Shown here one piece after another: positions 19,319 to 28,581 of a DNA stretch of 64,000 bases (its first letter is position 1; each line of letters opens with the position of its first letter). The stretch is from Limnohabitans sp. MMS-10A-178 (GTDB taxonomy: Bacteria > Pseudomonadota > Gammaproteobacteria > Burkholderiales > Burkholderiaceae_C): NCBI RefSeq assembly GCF_003063375.1, contig NZ_NERY01000001.1, forward strand, positions 1,550,001 to 1,614,000. The letters run 5' to 3'. Under the pieces are notes generated by a model. That model had not been told where the DNA came from and ran no database searches. It saw only the letters and a list, made by a program, of their open reading frames with translations. Position numbers and translations under genes: made by a program.

Positions 19319-19633
19319 ATGGTTTCAAACAACGCCAAAGAAGTTCTGATTCAAGGTATCACCTTGGAAGGCCGCACTTTCCGCCCCAGCGATTGGGCAG
19401 AACGATTGGCCGGCGTCATGGGTCAATTTCGGCCGGGCGGAGCCACACCAGGGAGTCACCTCAGCTATTCGCCTTGGTGCATTCCGCAAACACTGGGCAG
19501 CATCAAGTGCGTGGTGGTGCACACCGATCTGCGTGAATACGAACCCATGGCCTGGGACTTTTTGATGAATTTCGCCAAGGACAACAATCTGCAAGTGTCT
19601 GAGGCTTGCTTATTGCCCAACCCTCCCAAATAG
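19319..19633 (+). CDS. DUF3579 family protein
   Basis: A 104-residue protein of the DUF3579 family, small cytoplasmic proteins found mostly in beta- and gammaproteobacteria beside rpsT and arg genes. The family centre LAGVMGQFRPGGATPGSHLSYSPWC is only partly quoted here by its ends (residues about 29-53), followed by KCVVVHTDLREYEPMAWDFLMNFA. No signal peptide or membrane segment. Function is not known; the argF-argD-DUF3579-rpsT neighbourhood is conserved in relatives. A hairpin terminator follows. Confidence 0.85.
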   Translation: MVSNNAKEVLIQGITLEGRTFRPSDWAERLAGVMGQFRPGGATPGSHLSYSPWCIPQTLGSIKCVVVHTDLREYEPMAWDFLMNFAKDNNLQVSEACLLPNPPK

Positions 19634-19658
19634 AGGTGTCTTGAAAAACACGCCCACA

Positions 19659-19684
19659 AAAAAGCCGTCCTAAGACGGCTTTTT
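19659..19684. terminator. Bidirectional terminator between DUF3579 gene and rpsT
   Basis: A12-bp stem (A-rich run then GCCGTC / GACGGC then T run) with loop CTAA lies between the two converging genes. A and T runs on both sides allow termination in both directions. Confidence 0.85.
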
Positions 19685-19760
19685 GCTTTTTCTTTGCTGA
19701 CAGCGCACCCGTTTCAAACGGCGGCAACCCTAATGGGTGCCGGGCTGATGATCAATTTGA

Positions 19761-20057
19761 TCAGGCGATGGCCAAGGCTTTCACCTTGGTTGACAAGCGG
19801 CTCTTATCGCGAGCTGCTTTGTTTTTGTGGAAGATGCCTTTGTCGGCAACGGTGTCCACAACCGCTTGCATTTTGGCAAACAGTTCGGTTGCTTTTGTTT
19901 TGTCACCAGCCAGAACAGCTTTTTCAACGTTCTTCACGGCGGTGCGGTATTTGGAGCGCAACGATGTATTGGCTGCGTTCAGTTTCACGTCTTGACGTGC
20001 GCGTTTCCGGCCTGAGGCCAGGCGGGGGTTCTTTTTCTTGGGTTTTCCAGAAGCCAT
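19761..20057 (-). CDS. rpsT: 30S ribosomal protein S20
   Basis: A 98-residue, Lys/Arg/Ala-rich protein with the S20 start [22 protein letters not shown] and helical remainder ending [10 protein letters not shown]20 binds 16S rRNA early in 30S assembly. It is transcribed away from murJ, 116 bp upstream, and is followed by the bidirectional terminator. The rpsT-murJ divergent pair is common in proteobacteria. Confidence 0.96.
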   Translation of the reverse strand: MASGKPKKKNPRLASGRKRARQDVKLNAANTSLRSKYRTAVKNVEKAVLAGDKTKATELFAKMQAVVDTVADKGIFHKNKAARDKSRLSTKVKALAIA

Positions 20058-20173
20058 TATGTTTATCCTAGTTGTCTGAGGATGTTGTCAGCAAAGCCGG
20101 CTATTGTATCAGCCAAACCGCAGCTTGGTCGAGGGGTATGTCAACTGGGCATTTCAGTCGCTACACTCTCTTT

Positions 20174-21739
20174 GTGAGCCTCCTCAAATCAGCATCCACC
20201 GTCTCTCTCTGGACTCTGGCTTCCCGCATCACGGGATTGGTCAGAGAGCTGCTCATTGCCGCTTCATTTGGCGCAAGTGCTCTCACAGATGCCTTTAATG
20301 TGGCCTTTCGTATTCCAAATCTGTTCAGGCGTCTCTTTGCAGAGGGTGCCTTCAGTCAGGCTTTTGTCCCTGTTTTGGCAGCCAGCAAAGCCCAACATGG
20401 CGAAGAAGTCACGCGACAAGCGGTTAACCATGTGGCAACTCTTTTGGCTTGGTCCCTTTTGGTACTGAGTCTTTTGGGTGTTTTGGCTGCGCCATTTTTG
20501 GTTTGGGCGATGGCCAGCGGACTCAAGCAGCACCCTGAATCGTATGAAGCGGCTATTCAGATGACGCGCTTCATGTTCCCCTACATTGGTTTCATGTCCA
20601 TGGTGGCTTTGTCTGCCGGCATCTTAAATACCTGGAAAAAATTTGCGATTCCAGCCGCCACCCCGGTCTTGTTGAACATGGCCATGATTGGTGCCGCATG
20701 GTTTTTAGCGCCTTGGTTAAAGTCGCAGGGTATTCAGGCCATCTATGCCTTGCCTGTGGGCGTGATGCTTGGGGGCTTTCTGCAGTTGGCCCTTCAAATT
20801 CCTGCGCTGAAAAAAATAGGCTTGCTGCCCCGCATTGGGCTGGGCTTCAAGGCCATCCGGCAAGCCGCATCTGATCCAGCTTCTCGCCAAATTGCCAGCT
20901 TGATGCTGCCTGCATTGTTGGGCGTGGGCGTGGCGCAAATTTCTTTGTTAATCAACACCCAAATTGCATCGTATTTAGCGCCTGGCAGTGTCAGTTGGTT
21001 AACTTATGCCGATCGGTTGATGGAATTTCCCACGGCTATTTTGGGCGTTGCCTTGGGTGCGGTGTTGATGCCGCAGTTGGCAGCCGCAAAAGCCAATGGC
21101 AACCAAATTGAATATGCGGCCATGCTCGATTGGGGTTTGCGTTTGGTGGTGCTGCTGGCGCTGCCTTGCGCAGCAGCTTTGCTGGTTTTTGCGCAACCCT
21201 TGGTGTCGGTGCTGTATCACTACGGCGCATTCACAGATCGAGATGTTCAGCAAACCACTCTGGCGCTGAGTGGTTATGGCGTGGGCTTGTTGGGGTTGGT
21301 GGCCATCAAAGTGTTGGCGCCTGGTTACTATGCCAGTCAAGATATCAAAACCCCGGTGAAAATTGCTGTGCTTGTGTTGTGTTTCACGCAAATCATGAAT
21401 GTGGTTTTGGTGCCTCACTTGGCACACGCAGGCTTGGCTTTGTCGATTGGCCTAGGCGCTTTGCTGAACGCGCTTTGGTTGTTGGTGGGTTTGTTGCGCA
21501 AAGGAAGTTACAAACCTTCGCCAGGCTGGTTGGTCTTTGCTGCTAGAGTGCTTTTAGCAACTTTGCTTTTAGCGCTGTTTCTCGCTTGGGTGGCTGCTTC
21601 CTTTGATTGGTTGGCAATGCGCCAACAAGCGTGGTCTAGGCTGGGCACCATGGGCTTGGTATTGATGGGCTCTGCTATGTTGTATTTTGGTTGTTTGCGC
21701 CTAAGTGGTTTGCGTTTGCAATCTTTTGTCCGCCGCTAA
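20174..21739 (+). CDS. murJ: Lipid II flippase MurJ
   Basis: MurJ (MviN) flips lipid II across the inner membrane for peptidoglycan synthesis. The GTG at 20174 gives 521 residues beginning VSLLKSASTVSLWTLASRITG, the conserved first helix; upstream in-frame codons would add unrelated sequence. About 14 hydrophobic segments are visible, with the central-cavity arginines in SRITGLVRE and the conserved FRIPNLFRRLFAEGAFSQAFVP loop (about 48-69). It has the MATE-like fold of the MviN family. Close behind it, with a 14-bp gap, is the SirB1-like gene. Confidence 0.94.
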   Translation: MSLLKSASTVSLWTLASRITGLVRELLIAASFGASALTDAFNVAFRIPNLFRRLFAEGAFSQAFVPVLAASKAQHGEEVTRQAVNHVATLLAWSLLVLSLLGVLAAPFLVWAMASGLKQHPESYEAAIQMTRFMFPYIGFMSMVALSAGILNTWKKFAIPAATPVLLNMAMIGAAWFLAPWLKSQGIQAIYALPVGVMLGGFLQLALQIPALKKIGLLPRIGLGFKAIRQAASDPASRQIASLMLPALLGVGVAQISLLINTQIASYLAPGSVSWLTYADRLMEFPTAILGVALGAVLMPQLAAAKANGNQIEYAAMLDWGLRLVVLLALPCAAALLVFAQPLVSVLYHYGAFTDRDVQQTTLALSGYGVGLLGLVAIKVLAPGYYASQDIKTPVKIAVLVLCFTQIMNVVLVPHLAHAGLALSIGLGALLNALWLLVGLLRKGSYKPSPGWLVFAARVLLATLLLALFLAWVAASFDWLAMRQQAWSRLGTMGLVLMGSAMLYFGCLRLSGLRLQSFVRR

Positions 21740-21753
21740 TGGGGGAAACACAC

Positions 21754-22599
21754 ATGAACCTCCAATCAATGCCAGTCACGCCCCTGAGTTATTTCCAAAG
21801 TCTGGTGAAGACAGATTCAGATTTTCCTTTGCTAGAGGCAGCTGCTTCGATTGCGCAAGATGAAGAGCCCTCCATCGACATTCAAGATGTGTTGGCGACG
21901 TGTGACGCGCTGTTGGTTCGACTAAGGCGGCGCCTAAAGTCGGACGCTGATCCTTTGAAGACGCTCTCTGTGTTGAATCAATTTTTCTACACAGAGCTCG
22001 GATTTGCGGGCAATGCCAACAATTTTTATGCGCCAGAAAACAGTTACTTGAGCGAAGTATTGAGATCAAGAAGAGGCATCCCCATCTCCCTTGCTGTCAT
22101 TTGGCTTGAGCTTGCTCAATCGCTTGGCTTGCAGGCAGCGGGTGTTTCATTCCCAGGGCACTTTTTGGTGAAGGTGACCTTGCCAGAGGGCTTGGTTGTT
22201 TTAGATCCCCTGACAGGCGATTCTTTGGGTTTGGACAATTTGGCAGAGCGATTGGCACCCTTTCGTCCCCACATGGGTGAGACAGGTGATATGGACACCC
22301 CCTTGGGCCTTTTCTTACAGCCCGCCTTGCCGCGCGACATCGTGAGCAGAATGCTCAGAAATCTCAAAGAAATTTACAGCAGTCAAGCCGATTGGGCGCG
22401 GCTTGTTTTGGTCTTGGATCGCTTGATCGTCTTGAACCCGGATGCGTTTTTTGAGATCCGCGATCGCGGATTGGCGCTGATTGAGTTGGGTCAAAAAGAG
22501 CGAGCCCTACAAGACTTGACGCGCTATGTCGCTGAAGTGCCCAATGCATCCGACACATTGGATGTGAAGCATCGTTTGGCCACGCTTCAAACAGAGTGA
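21754..22599 (+). CDS. SirB1 family protein (transglutaminase-like plus TPR)
   Basis: The ATG at 21754 is preceded by GGGGGAA and gives 281 residues. The N-terminal two thirds form the SirB1 transglutaminase-like domain, with the conserved N/F-rich block FFYTELGFAGNANNFY, RSRRGIPISLAVIWLELAQ and the His in FPGHFLVKV. The C-terminal part (about 200-281) reads as tetratricopeptide-like helices (DWARLVLVLDRLIVLNPDA). The biochemical role of the family is unclear. It probably shares a transcript with murJ and ends 3 bp before the stop of convergent purM. Confidence 0.88.
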   Translation: MNLQSMPVTPLSYFQSLVKTDSDFPLLEAAASIAQDEEPSIDIQDVLATCDALLVRLRRRLKSDADPLKTLSVLNQFFYTELGFAGNANNFYAPENSYLSEVLRSRRGIPISLAVIWLELAQSLGLQAAGVSFPGHFLVKVTLPEGLVVLDPLTGDSLGLDNLAERLAPFRPHMGETGDMDTPLGLFLQPALPRDIVSRMLRNLKEIYSSQADWARLVLVLDRLIVLNPDAFFEIRDRGLALIELGQKERALQDLTRYVAEVPNASDTLDVKHRLATLQTE

Positions 22600-22602
22600 T
22601 GC

Positions 22603-23634
22603 TTACTTCACCACAACTTGGTGGCCATCGCCTTGAGCGGCAATGACACCAATTTGGTAAACCTTTTCACCTGACTGGCGCAAGGTTTCTGCACATGCTT
22701 GGGCATGGTTTTGATCAATGACGACCACCATGCCGATGCCATTGTTAAAGGTGCGGTTCATTTCGATGTCATCGATGCTGGCTGTTTTTTGAAGCCATGC
22801 AAACAACTCAGATTGCGGCCAGCTGCCTTTTTTGAGGTGTGCCGCCATGCCTTCAGGCAAGACCCTCGGAATATTCTCAAGCAAGCCACCACCTGTAATG
22901 TGAGCCAAGGCTTTGATGGGGTGAATTGACAAGGCATGGAGTACTGGCTTCACGTAAAGCCTGGTGGGAGCCATGATGGCTTCTTTGAAAGGCTGTCCAT
23001 CCAACGTAAGTGGCAATTGTTGGGCTGCACGTTCGATGCATTTGCGAACCAAGCTGAAACCATTGGAATGCACACCATGCGAGCCAAGGCCCAATACAAC
23101 ATCGCCAGCTTGAACATCCTTGCCCGTCAAAATTTTTGATTTTTCTACAGCGCCCACGGCAAATCCAGCTAAGTCATATTCGCCAGCGGGGTACATGCCC
23201 GGCATTTCGGCGGTTTCACCGCCAATCAGGGCGCAGCCAGACATTTCACAGCCATTGGCAATGCCGCCCACAACGGCTGCGGCCGTATCGACATCCAGTT
23301 TTCCGCAGGCAAAATAATCCAAGAAGAACAAAGGCTCAGCACCTTGCACCAAAACATCATTGACACTCATGGCCACCAGATCGATCCCAACGGTGTCGTG
23401 CATATTCCACTCAAATGCCAGCTTCAACTTGGTGCCCACCCCGTCGGTGCCAGATACCAAAACGGGCTCTTTATAGCGTTTGGGGACTTCAAACAAAGCG
23501 CCAAAACCGCCAATTCCAGCCAAGACACCCTCACGCATGGTCTTTTTCGCCAAAGGCTTGATGCGTTCTACCAAAGCATCGCCGGCAACGATGTCGACGC
23601 CAGCGTCTTTGTAGGAGAGGGGGGGTGAGCTCAT
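22603..23634 (-). CDS. purM: Phosphoribosylformylglycinamidine cyclo-ligase
   Basis: PurM closes the imidazole ring in purine synthesis (AIR synthetase). The ATG at 23634 ([15 protein letters not shown]) gives 343 residues, the standard length. Motifs include the N-terminal [29 protein letters not shown] and the [24 protein letters not shown] region (about 115-138) involved in ATP and substrate binding. It is monocistronic here, divergent from the AI-2E transporter gene, with 131 bp between the two starts. Confidence 0.96.
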   Translation of the reverse strand: MSSPPLSYKDAGVDIVAGDALVERIKPLAKKTMREGVLAGIGGFGALFEVPKRYKEPVLVSGTDGVGTKLKLAFEWNMHDTVGIDLVAMSVNDVLVQGAEPLFFLDYFACGKLDVDTAAAVVGGIANGCEMSGCALIGGETAEMPGMYPAGEYDLAGFAVGAVEKSKILTGKDVQAGDVVLGLGSHGVHSNGFSLVRKCIERAAQQLPLTLDGQPFKEAIMAPTRLYVKPVLHALSIHPIKALAHITGGGLLENIPRVLPEGMAAHLKKGSWPQSELFAWLQKTASIDDIEMNRTFNNGIGMVVVIDQNHAQACAETLRQSGEKVYQIGVIAAQGDGHQVVVK

Positions 23635-23765
23635 GTGAAAAAAAGGAAAATGGTGGTAATTGATGCAGGCGGGACTAAAATCAAGCCTTATTTTAAGGTC
23701 TGCACGTGAATTGCTGACCAAAGCCAGAATCTTCTTTCAATTTACTTTTGTAGCCGCCTCCCACA

Positions 23766-24845
23766 ATGTCCTTCAATCTGAATTCAAAACGACTTGCTCT
23801 GTGGTTGGCAGCCTCAGTTGTTTTGCTAATGATTTTGTGGGCTCTGGGGCCTGTACTGGTGCCCTTTGTGCTGGCTGCTGTTTTGGCCTATGCCCTGCAT
23901 CCCTTGGTGCTGTATTTGCAAAGGCTCAACTCGTCTTTCCTGCCCCGAGTGGTCTGTGTACTTTTGGTTGAGGTGATCGCTTTGTTGGCTATGTTGGGCA
24001 TCATCTTCTTGTTGATACCCATCCTGACTCATGAAATTCCCCTGCTTCAAAAACAGTTGCCTGCATTGCTTGATCGATTGGCCGTCAATGCCAATCCTTG
24101 GCTGGCAAAGTACGGTATTGAGTTAACGCTTGATCTTGCAAGCCTCAAGGAACAGCTGATTAAATATTTAAGTGCCAACCGAGACGATTGGCTAGACCCC
24201 CTGGTAGCTTCCCTGAAGTTAGGTGGCAACTTTGCGCTGACTGCAATTGGCAACATGATATTGATCCCTGTGGTTCTCTTTTACTTGCTGAACGAGTGGG
24301 ATCGATTGGTGTTGCAGGTCGTCCAATGGGTGCCGCCACAATGGCGCACCGCCTACGACAGTTTCATGAGTGAATGCGACGCTGTATTGGGGCAATACTT
24401 GCGCGGACAGCTTTTGGTGATGCTGGCCTTGTCAATCTTCTACGCTGCCGGACTGATGGCCTTTGGACTTGATTTGGCCATTCCCATTGGTGTGTTCACT
24501 GGCTTGGCTGTCTTTGTCCCCTATCTTGGATTTGCTTTGGGTTTGATATTGGCATTGTTGGCTGGCGTTTTGCAATTTGCCTCATTTCATGCCTTGTTGA
24601 TGGTGGCAGTTGTATTTGGTCTGGGGCAATTGCTAGAAAGTTTTTGGTTGACTCCCAAGTGGGTGGGGGAACGCATTGGTTTGCACCCCTTGGCTGTCAT
24701 CTTTGCTTTGTTGGCTTTCGGCCAAATTTTTGGCTTTGTGGGCGTGTTGGTGGCATTGCCAGCAAGCGCAGTTATTTTGGTGGCTCTGCGCAGAGCTCGA
24801 GAACAATATTTTGAAAGCCAAATATACCGAGGCCCAAGCTCATGA
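23766..24845 (+). CDS. AI-2E family transporter (PerM-type permease)
   Basis: A 359-residue inner-membrane protein with about eight hydrophobic segments: two to three in residues 10-95, a soluble stretch of about 100-155, and five in 155-345. The C-terminal block with PIGVFTGLAVFVPYLGFALG matches the AI-2E/PerM family. Members have been linked to autoinducer or ion export, so substrate should stay open. It overlaps hda by 4 bp (ATGA), an arrangement known for perM-hda in proteobacteria, and is first in a run hda-HAD-pcnB-folK. Confidence 0.88.
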   Translation: MSFNLNSKRLALWLAASVVLLMILWALGPVLVPFVLAAVLAYALHPLVLYLQRLNSSFLPRVVCVLLVEVIALLAMLGIIFLLIPILTHEIPLLQKQLPALLDRLAVNANPWLAKYGIELTLDLASLKEQLIKYLSANRDDWLDPLVASLKLGGNFALTAIGNMILIPVVLFYLLNEWDRLVLQVVQWVPPQWRTAYDSFMSECDAVLGQYLRGQLLVMLALSIFYAAGLMAFGLDLAIPIGVFTGLAVFVPYLGFALGLILALLAGVLQFASFHALLMVAVVFGLGQLLESFWLTPKWVGERIGLHPLAVIFALLAFGQIFGFVGVLVALPASAVILVALRRAREQYFESQIYRGPSS

Positions 24846-25528
24846 AGCAAATGGCACTCGATATTGGTTTGCACACAACTCCCACATTGGACAGTTTCTT
24901 TGCCGGACCCAATTCAGCGGCACTTCAGCACCTCAAGCTTTGGACTACCAGCCAAATGCCAAGCCCAGTTCCAACTTACCTTTGGGGTGAGAGTGGCTCT
25001 GGTAAGTCGCACTTGCTTCGAGCCGTTCAAGCTGAGTTGTCCAACGCTGGTGTGTCTGTGGGTTGGCTCGATGCCGATCAAAATGAGCGTTTGAATTTCG
25101 ATGAGGCGTGGACGGCTGTCTTAATGGACGATGTCCATTTGTACAACTTGGAGCAACAACAACTTGCGTTCAATTGGTTCGTCAATGCACTCACACCTAA
25201 ATCTGGCTCGCCCCGATGGGTGCTTGCAGCAGGCATGTTGCCACCTGCAGACTTGAAGTTGCGTGATGATTTGCGATCTAGGTTGGGTTGGGGCCATGTC
25301 TATGGCCTTCAGGTTTTGAGTGATACCGAGCGGCGCGCGGTGTTGCGCTCAGAGGCAGATGCCAGAGGTCTTTTTTTAAGTGACGAAGTGATGAGCTACA
25401 TGCTCAGTCGCTTTTCTCGCGATCTCAGCAGTTTGATGAGTTTGCTAGACCACCTCGATCAATTTGCTTTGCAAACAAAAAGGGCAATCACCATCCCCCT
25501 TATCAAGTCCATGCTGGAGAGCACATGA
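24842..25528 (+). CDS. hda: DnaA regulatory inactivator Hda / DnaA-like AAA+ protein
   Basis: A 228-residue AAA+ protein corresponding to the ATPase core of DnaA without the DNA-binding domain. MKQMALDIGLHTTPTLDSFFAG is the Hda-type N terminus that includes the clamp-binding region, WGESGSGKSHLLRAV the P-loop (about 46-60), VLMDDVHLY the Walker B element, and LRDDLRSRLGWGHVYGL the sensor-1/arginine-finger region. Hda with the sliding clamp stimulates ATP hydrolysis by DnaA after initiation. It is translationally coupled on both sides (ATGA overlaps). Confidence 0.88.
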   Translation: MKQMALDIGLHTTPTLDSFFAGPNSAALQHLKLWTTSQMPSPVPTYLWGESGSGKSHLLRAVQAELSNAGVSVGWLDADQNERLNFDEAWTAVLMDDVHLYNLEQQQLAFNWFVNALTPKSGSPRWVLAAGMLPPADLKLRDDLRSRLGWGHVYGLQVLSDTERRAVLRSEADARGLFLSDEVMSYMLSRFSRDLSSLMSLLDHLDQFALQTKRAITIPLIKSMLEST

Positions 25529-26190
25529 ACTTAGCCCTCTTTGATCTCGACAACACCTTGTTGCCAATCGATTCAGACTATGCCTGGGGTGAGTTTACAA
25601 ACCGCTTGGGTTGGACGGACCCGCTTGTTTTCAAAGCAAAAAACGATCAGTTTTATGCAGATTACCAAGCGGGCGTTTTGGACATTCACGACTACGTTCG
25701 ATTTGCCACGCAGGCTGTCAAGTCAAGAGGTGCAGAGCTTGGAGCCAAAGCGCATGCGCAGTTTATGCAGGAAGTGATTCTGCCGCATCTCAAACCACAG
25801 GCCCTTGAGTTGGTAAGGCAGCATCAAACAGCCGGCGATCATGTGATGATTGTGACGGCTACCAATGAGTTTGTGACGCGTCCCATTGCACAGGCTTTTG
25901 GCGTTCAAGAGTTGATTGCTGTTGAATTGGAAAGAGACGCGCAAGGCTGGATCACGGGTGAAATTTCAGGCACACCCTCTTTCAAAGAGGGCAAAGTACT
26001 TCGAATTTCAGAATGGTTAAGCGCAAATCAAAAAACTTGGCAGGACGTACAAATTACTTTCTATTCGGATTCGATCAATGATTTGCCCTTGCTCGAGCGA
26101 GCTCAAATTCCTGTGGCAGTGAATCCAGATGCGCGTTTGCGTCAACTTGCGACCGATCGGGGTTGGCGCATACTTCAACTCTTCTCATGA
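25525..26190 (+). CDS. HAD-IB family phosphatase (SerB-like)
   Basis: A 221-residue HAD-superfamily hydrolase. Motif I is LALFDLDNTLLPID (nucleophile Asp8, general acid Asp10), motif II VTATNEF, motif III around EGKVLRI and motif IV FYSDSINDLPLLE. The helical cap between motifs I and II is that of subclass IB (phosphoserine phosphatase-like, CicA-like). This gene is regularly found between hda and pcnB in betaproteobacteria. The natural substrate is not known. ATG overlaps the hda stop. Confidence 0.88.
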   Translation: MNLALFDLDNTLLPIDSDYAWGEFTNRLGWTDPLVFKAKNDQFYADYQAGVLDIHDYVRFATQAVKSRGAELGAKAHAQFMQEVILPHLKPQALELVRQHQTAGDHVMIVTATNEFVTRPIAQAFGVQELIAVELERDAQGWITGEISGTPSFKEGKVLRISEWLSANQKTWQDVQITFYSDSINDLPLLERAQIPVAVNPDARLRQLATDRGWRILQLFS

Positions 26191-27641
26191 TCAAAAAATT
26201 CATTCAAAAAATACTGGGTAAGCAAAATGCCGCGCATGCTGCAACTGACTTTGGAAAACGTGTCGAAATTCCAGCTTCCGTTCACGGCATCGATCCAAGC
26301 TTGGTCGACGACCGTGCATTGAATGTCGTTCGAACATTGCAAGACGCTGGATATGAGGCCTATGTCGTGGGCGGTGCAGTTCGCGATTTGCTGTTGGGTT
26401 TGCGCCCCAAAGATTTCGATGTGGCAACAGATGCCACGCCAGAGGAAGTTAAGGCATTGTTCAGGCGCGCATTCATCATTGGCCGTCGATTTCGAATTGT
26501 GCATGTGGTGTACGGCAGAGGCCGCGAGCATGAGGTCATTGAAGTCTCTACCTTTAGAGCTCACTTGGACAATCGGGCAGCTGAGCAAGTTAAAGGCAAT
26601 GAGCGCACAAGCAAATCAGAGTTGGCTGGCATGAAGCACGCTGTCGATTCAAGTGGCAGAGTGTTGCGAGACAATGTTTGGGGTCCTCAAGACGAGGATG
26701 CAACCCGCCGCGACTTCACAGTCAACGCCATGTATTATGACCCTGAGTCGCAGTACCTGGTGGATTACCACGGCGGTATGAAAGATGCCACTCAAAAGGT
26801 CTTGCGCATGATTGGTGACCCTGTGGCGCGATATCGCGAAGACCCAGTTCGCATCATTCGAGCTGTTCGCTTTGCTGCCAAGTTAAACCCCTTGGGCTTC
26901 AAGCTTGAAAACAAAACAGCCAAGCCCTTGGCCACCATGTTGAGTTTGTTGGCCGATGTGCCGCAAAGCCGCTTGTTTGACGAAATGCTCAAGTTGCTGC
27001 AAACCGGTCACGCGTTGGCATCTATTGAGCAACTCCAAAAATTAGGCTTGCACAAAGGTATTTATCCTTTGCTTGACGTCGTTGTGGAGCGGGCTGACAC
27101 GGCTTTTGTGAAGGCAGCTTTGTTAGACACCGATCGTCGGGTCGGTGAGGGCAAGCCAGTTGCGCCCAGTTTCTTATTGGCCTGCGTGTTGTGGGCTGAT
27201 GTGAAGTTGGGGTGGGATCAGCGTTTGGCCAAGAAAACACCACCATTTCCTGCATTGCAAGAAGCCATTGATGAGGTATTTGATGCACGGATTGGCGATG
27301 TCTCGGGCCGCGGCAAGTTGGCCGCTGACATGCGCGAAATTTGGATGATGCAGCCTCGTTTTGACAAACGAATTGGCAGTACGCCTTTTAGCCTGGTAGA
27401 ACAAGCGCGATTTAGAGCGGGCTTTGATTTCTTAAGGTTGCGAGCAGAAGTTTCCGAAGTTGAAGTGAGCTTGGCAGACTGGTGGCAAGAGTTCAGCACT
27501 GCAGACGATGCTGCAAGAGAAGATCTCATTCAGCTGGTCAAAGCTGAAAAATCACCTGCGTCCGCAGGCGGTACTCCAAAAAGTCGACGAGCACCCAGAA
27601 GGCGCAAGCCATCTGGCCAATCTGCCGATGGTGAAGCGTGA
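26187..27641 (+). CDS. pcnB: Polynucleotide adenylyltransferase (poly(A) polymerase I)
   Basis: PcnB adds 3' poly(A) tails that mark RNA for decay. The ATG at 26187 overlaps the preceding stop and gives 484 residues. The class II nucleotidyltransferase core is clear: VVGGAVRDLLLGLRPKDFDVA (about 61-81, with the metal-binding DFD), IIGRRFRIVHVVYG and RRDFTVNAMYYDP. The C terminus is basic and low-complexity (KSRRAPRRRKPSGQ), as usual for PcnB rather than CCA-adding enzyme; the HD domain of the latter is absent. It overlaps folK by 14 bp. Confidence 0.93.
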   Translation: MIKKFIQKILGKQNAAHAATDFGKRVEIPASVHGIDPSLVDDRALNVVRTLQDAGYEAYVVGGAVRDLLLGLRPKDFDVATDATPEEVKALFRRAFIIGRRFRIVHVVYGRGREHEVIEVSTFRAHLDNRAAEQVKGNERTSKSELAGMKHAVDSSGRVLRDNVWGPQDEDATRRDFTVNAMYYDPESQYLVDYHGGMKDATQKVLRMIGDPVARYREDPVRIIRAVRFAAKLNPLGFKLENKTAKPLATMLSLLADVPQSRLFDEMLKLLQTGHALASIEQLQKLGLHKGIYPLLDVVVERADTAFVKAALLDTDRRVGEGKPVAPSFLLACVLWADVKLGWDQRLAKKTPPFPALQEAIDEVFDARIGDVSGRGKLAADMREIWMMQPRFDKRIGSTPFSLVEQARFRAGFDFLRLRAEVSEVEVSLADWWQEFSTADDAAREDLIQLVKAEKSPASAGGTPKSRRAPRRRKPSGQSADGEA

Positions 27642-28098
27642 ACTGATCGATGCCTATGTTGGCCTAGGTGCCAATCTGGGTGATTCACGGCGTCAGCTTG
27701 AATCGGCTATTTTGTCCTTGACGCATTTGCCCCACACCTTGCTTGTGGCGCATTCTTCTTTTTATCGGTCAGCCCCTTTCGAAGCCGATGGTCCTGACTA
27801 TGTGAATGCTGTGGTTCACATCCAAACACGTTTGAATGCTTGTGAATTGTTGGCGGCGTTTCAAAATATTGAAAACCTTTCAGGGCGTGTTCGCCCTTAC
27901 CCCAATGCGCCTCGCACTTTGGACATTGACTTGCTGCTTTATGGCGCTGGCACCATTCAAAGTTCGGTGCTTCAGGTGCCTCACCCTAGAATGAAAGAAA
28001 GAGCATTTGTCTTAATGCCGCTGCGCGAAATTGCGCCTCACTTGGTAAGCGCTTCTGAAATTGTCAAAGTGGCAGACCAAGCGATTTGGCCACTTTAA
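27628..28098 (+). CDS. folK: 2-amino-4-hydroxy-6-hydroxymethyldihydropteridine pyrophosphokinase
   Basis: FolK transfers pyrophosphate from ATP to hydroxymethyldihydropterin in folate synthesis. I place the start at the ATG at 27628 (MVKRELIDAYVGLGANLGD), inside the 3' end of pcnB; the pcnB-folK order is widespread. It has 156 residues. The HPPK signature region reads RPYPNAPRTLDIDLLLYG (about 91-108), with metal ligands D104 and D106 approximate, and PHPRMKERAFVLMPL follows. Typical otherwise. Confidence 0.93.
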   Translation: MVKRELIDAYVGLGANLGDSRRQLESAILSLTHLPHTLLVAHSSFYRSAPFEADGPDYVNAVVHIQTRLNACELLAAFQNIENLSGRVRPYPNAPRTLDIDLLLYGAGTIQSSVLQVPHPRMKERAFVLMPLREIAPHLVSASEIVKVADQAIWPL

Positions 28099-28105
28099 CT
28101 TGGCT

Positions 28106-28573
28106 TCAAGGTTTTGCTTTTTCGGTGCCTTGGCTGATGGCTTTGGCTTGCTCGATCTGGCTTTCAAAATAGCGTTGAAAACTGAACACTATGCTGGCCA
28201 TGAGCACCGTGGTGCCCAACAAGAGTGAACTTGCTACGCCGAAAACAGTGAGCCAATTGGTTTGGCCAGATGGGCTTGAGGGTTCACTTTCAGAATTGAA
28301 CTTGGCATTCCATTTTTCAGTTGCCATGAGCCCATAGATGATGGCGTTGAGCGCACAGCCGGCAATGGTGAAGCCAAGCAGGGGAATCAGCAGCCAGCTG
28401 ATGACATCATCTTGGCCTAGCTCGAATGCCCGTTGAATGCCATGCCAACCCAGCAGGGTGGGTATGGGAAGCAGCCACCCCAAAACATCGGTGAACCCCT
28501 TGAGGTAAAACCTGTGAAGCCCGATGGGCCCACCAAAGAACGTGAGCCAAACAGCAAATGTTTTGTTTTTCAT
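28106..28573 (-). CDS. TM2-like membrane protein
   Basis: A 155-residue inner-membrane protein. The N terminus KTFAVWLTFFGGPIGLHRFYL (residues 4-24) is the TM2-domain start with its Gly-rich turn, and there are four hydrophobic segments in total (about 5-20, 30-45, 60-85 and 108-130), the last following a Ser/Pro-rich cytoplasmic stretch. Function is unknown. It is 8 bp from the end of convergent folK and 8 bp downstream of the GNAT gene, so it may be co-transcribed with the latter. Confidence 0.75.
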   Translation of the reverse strand: MKNKTFAVWLTFFGGPIGLHRFYLKGFTDVLGWLLPIPTLLGWHGIQRAFELGQDDVISWLLIPLLGFTIAGCALNAIIYGLMATEKWNAKFNSESEPSSPSGQTNWLTVFGVASSLLLGTTVLMASIVFSFQRYFESQIEQAKAISQGTEKAKP

Positions 28574-28581
28574 AGACGGGA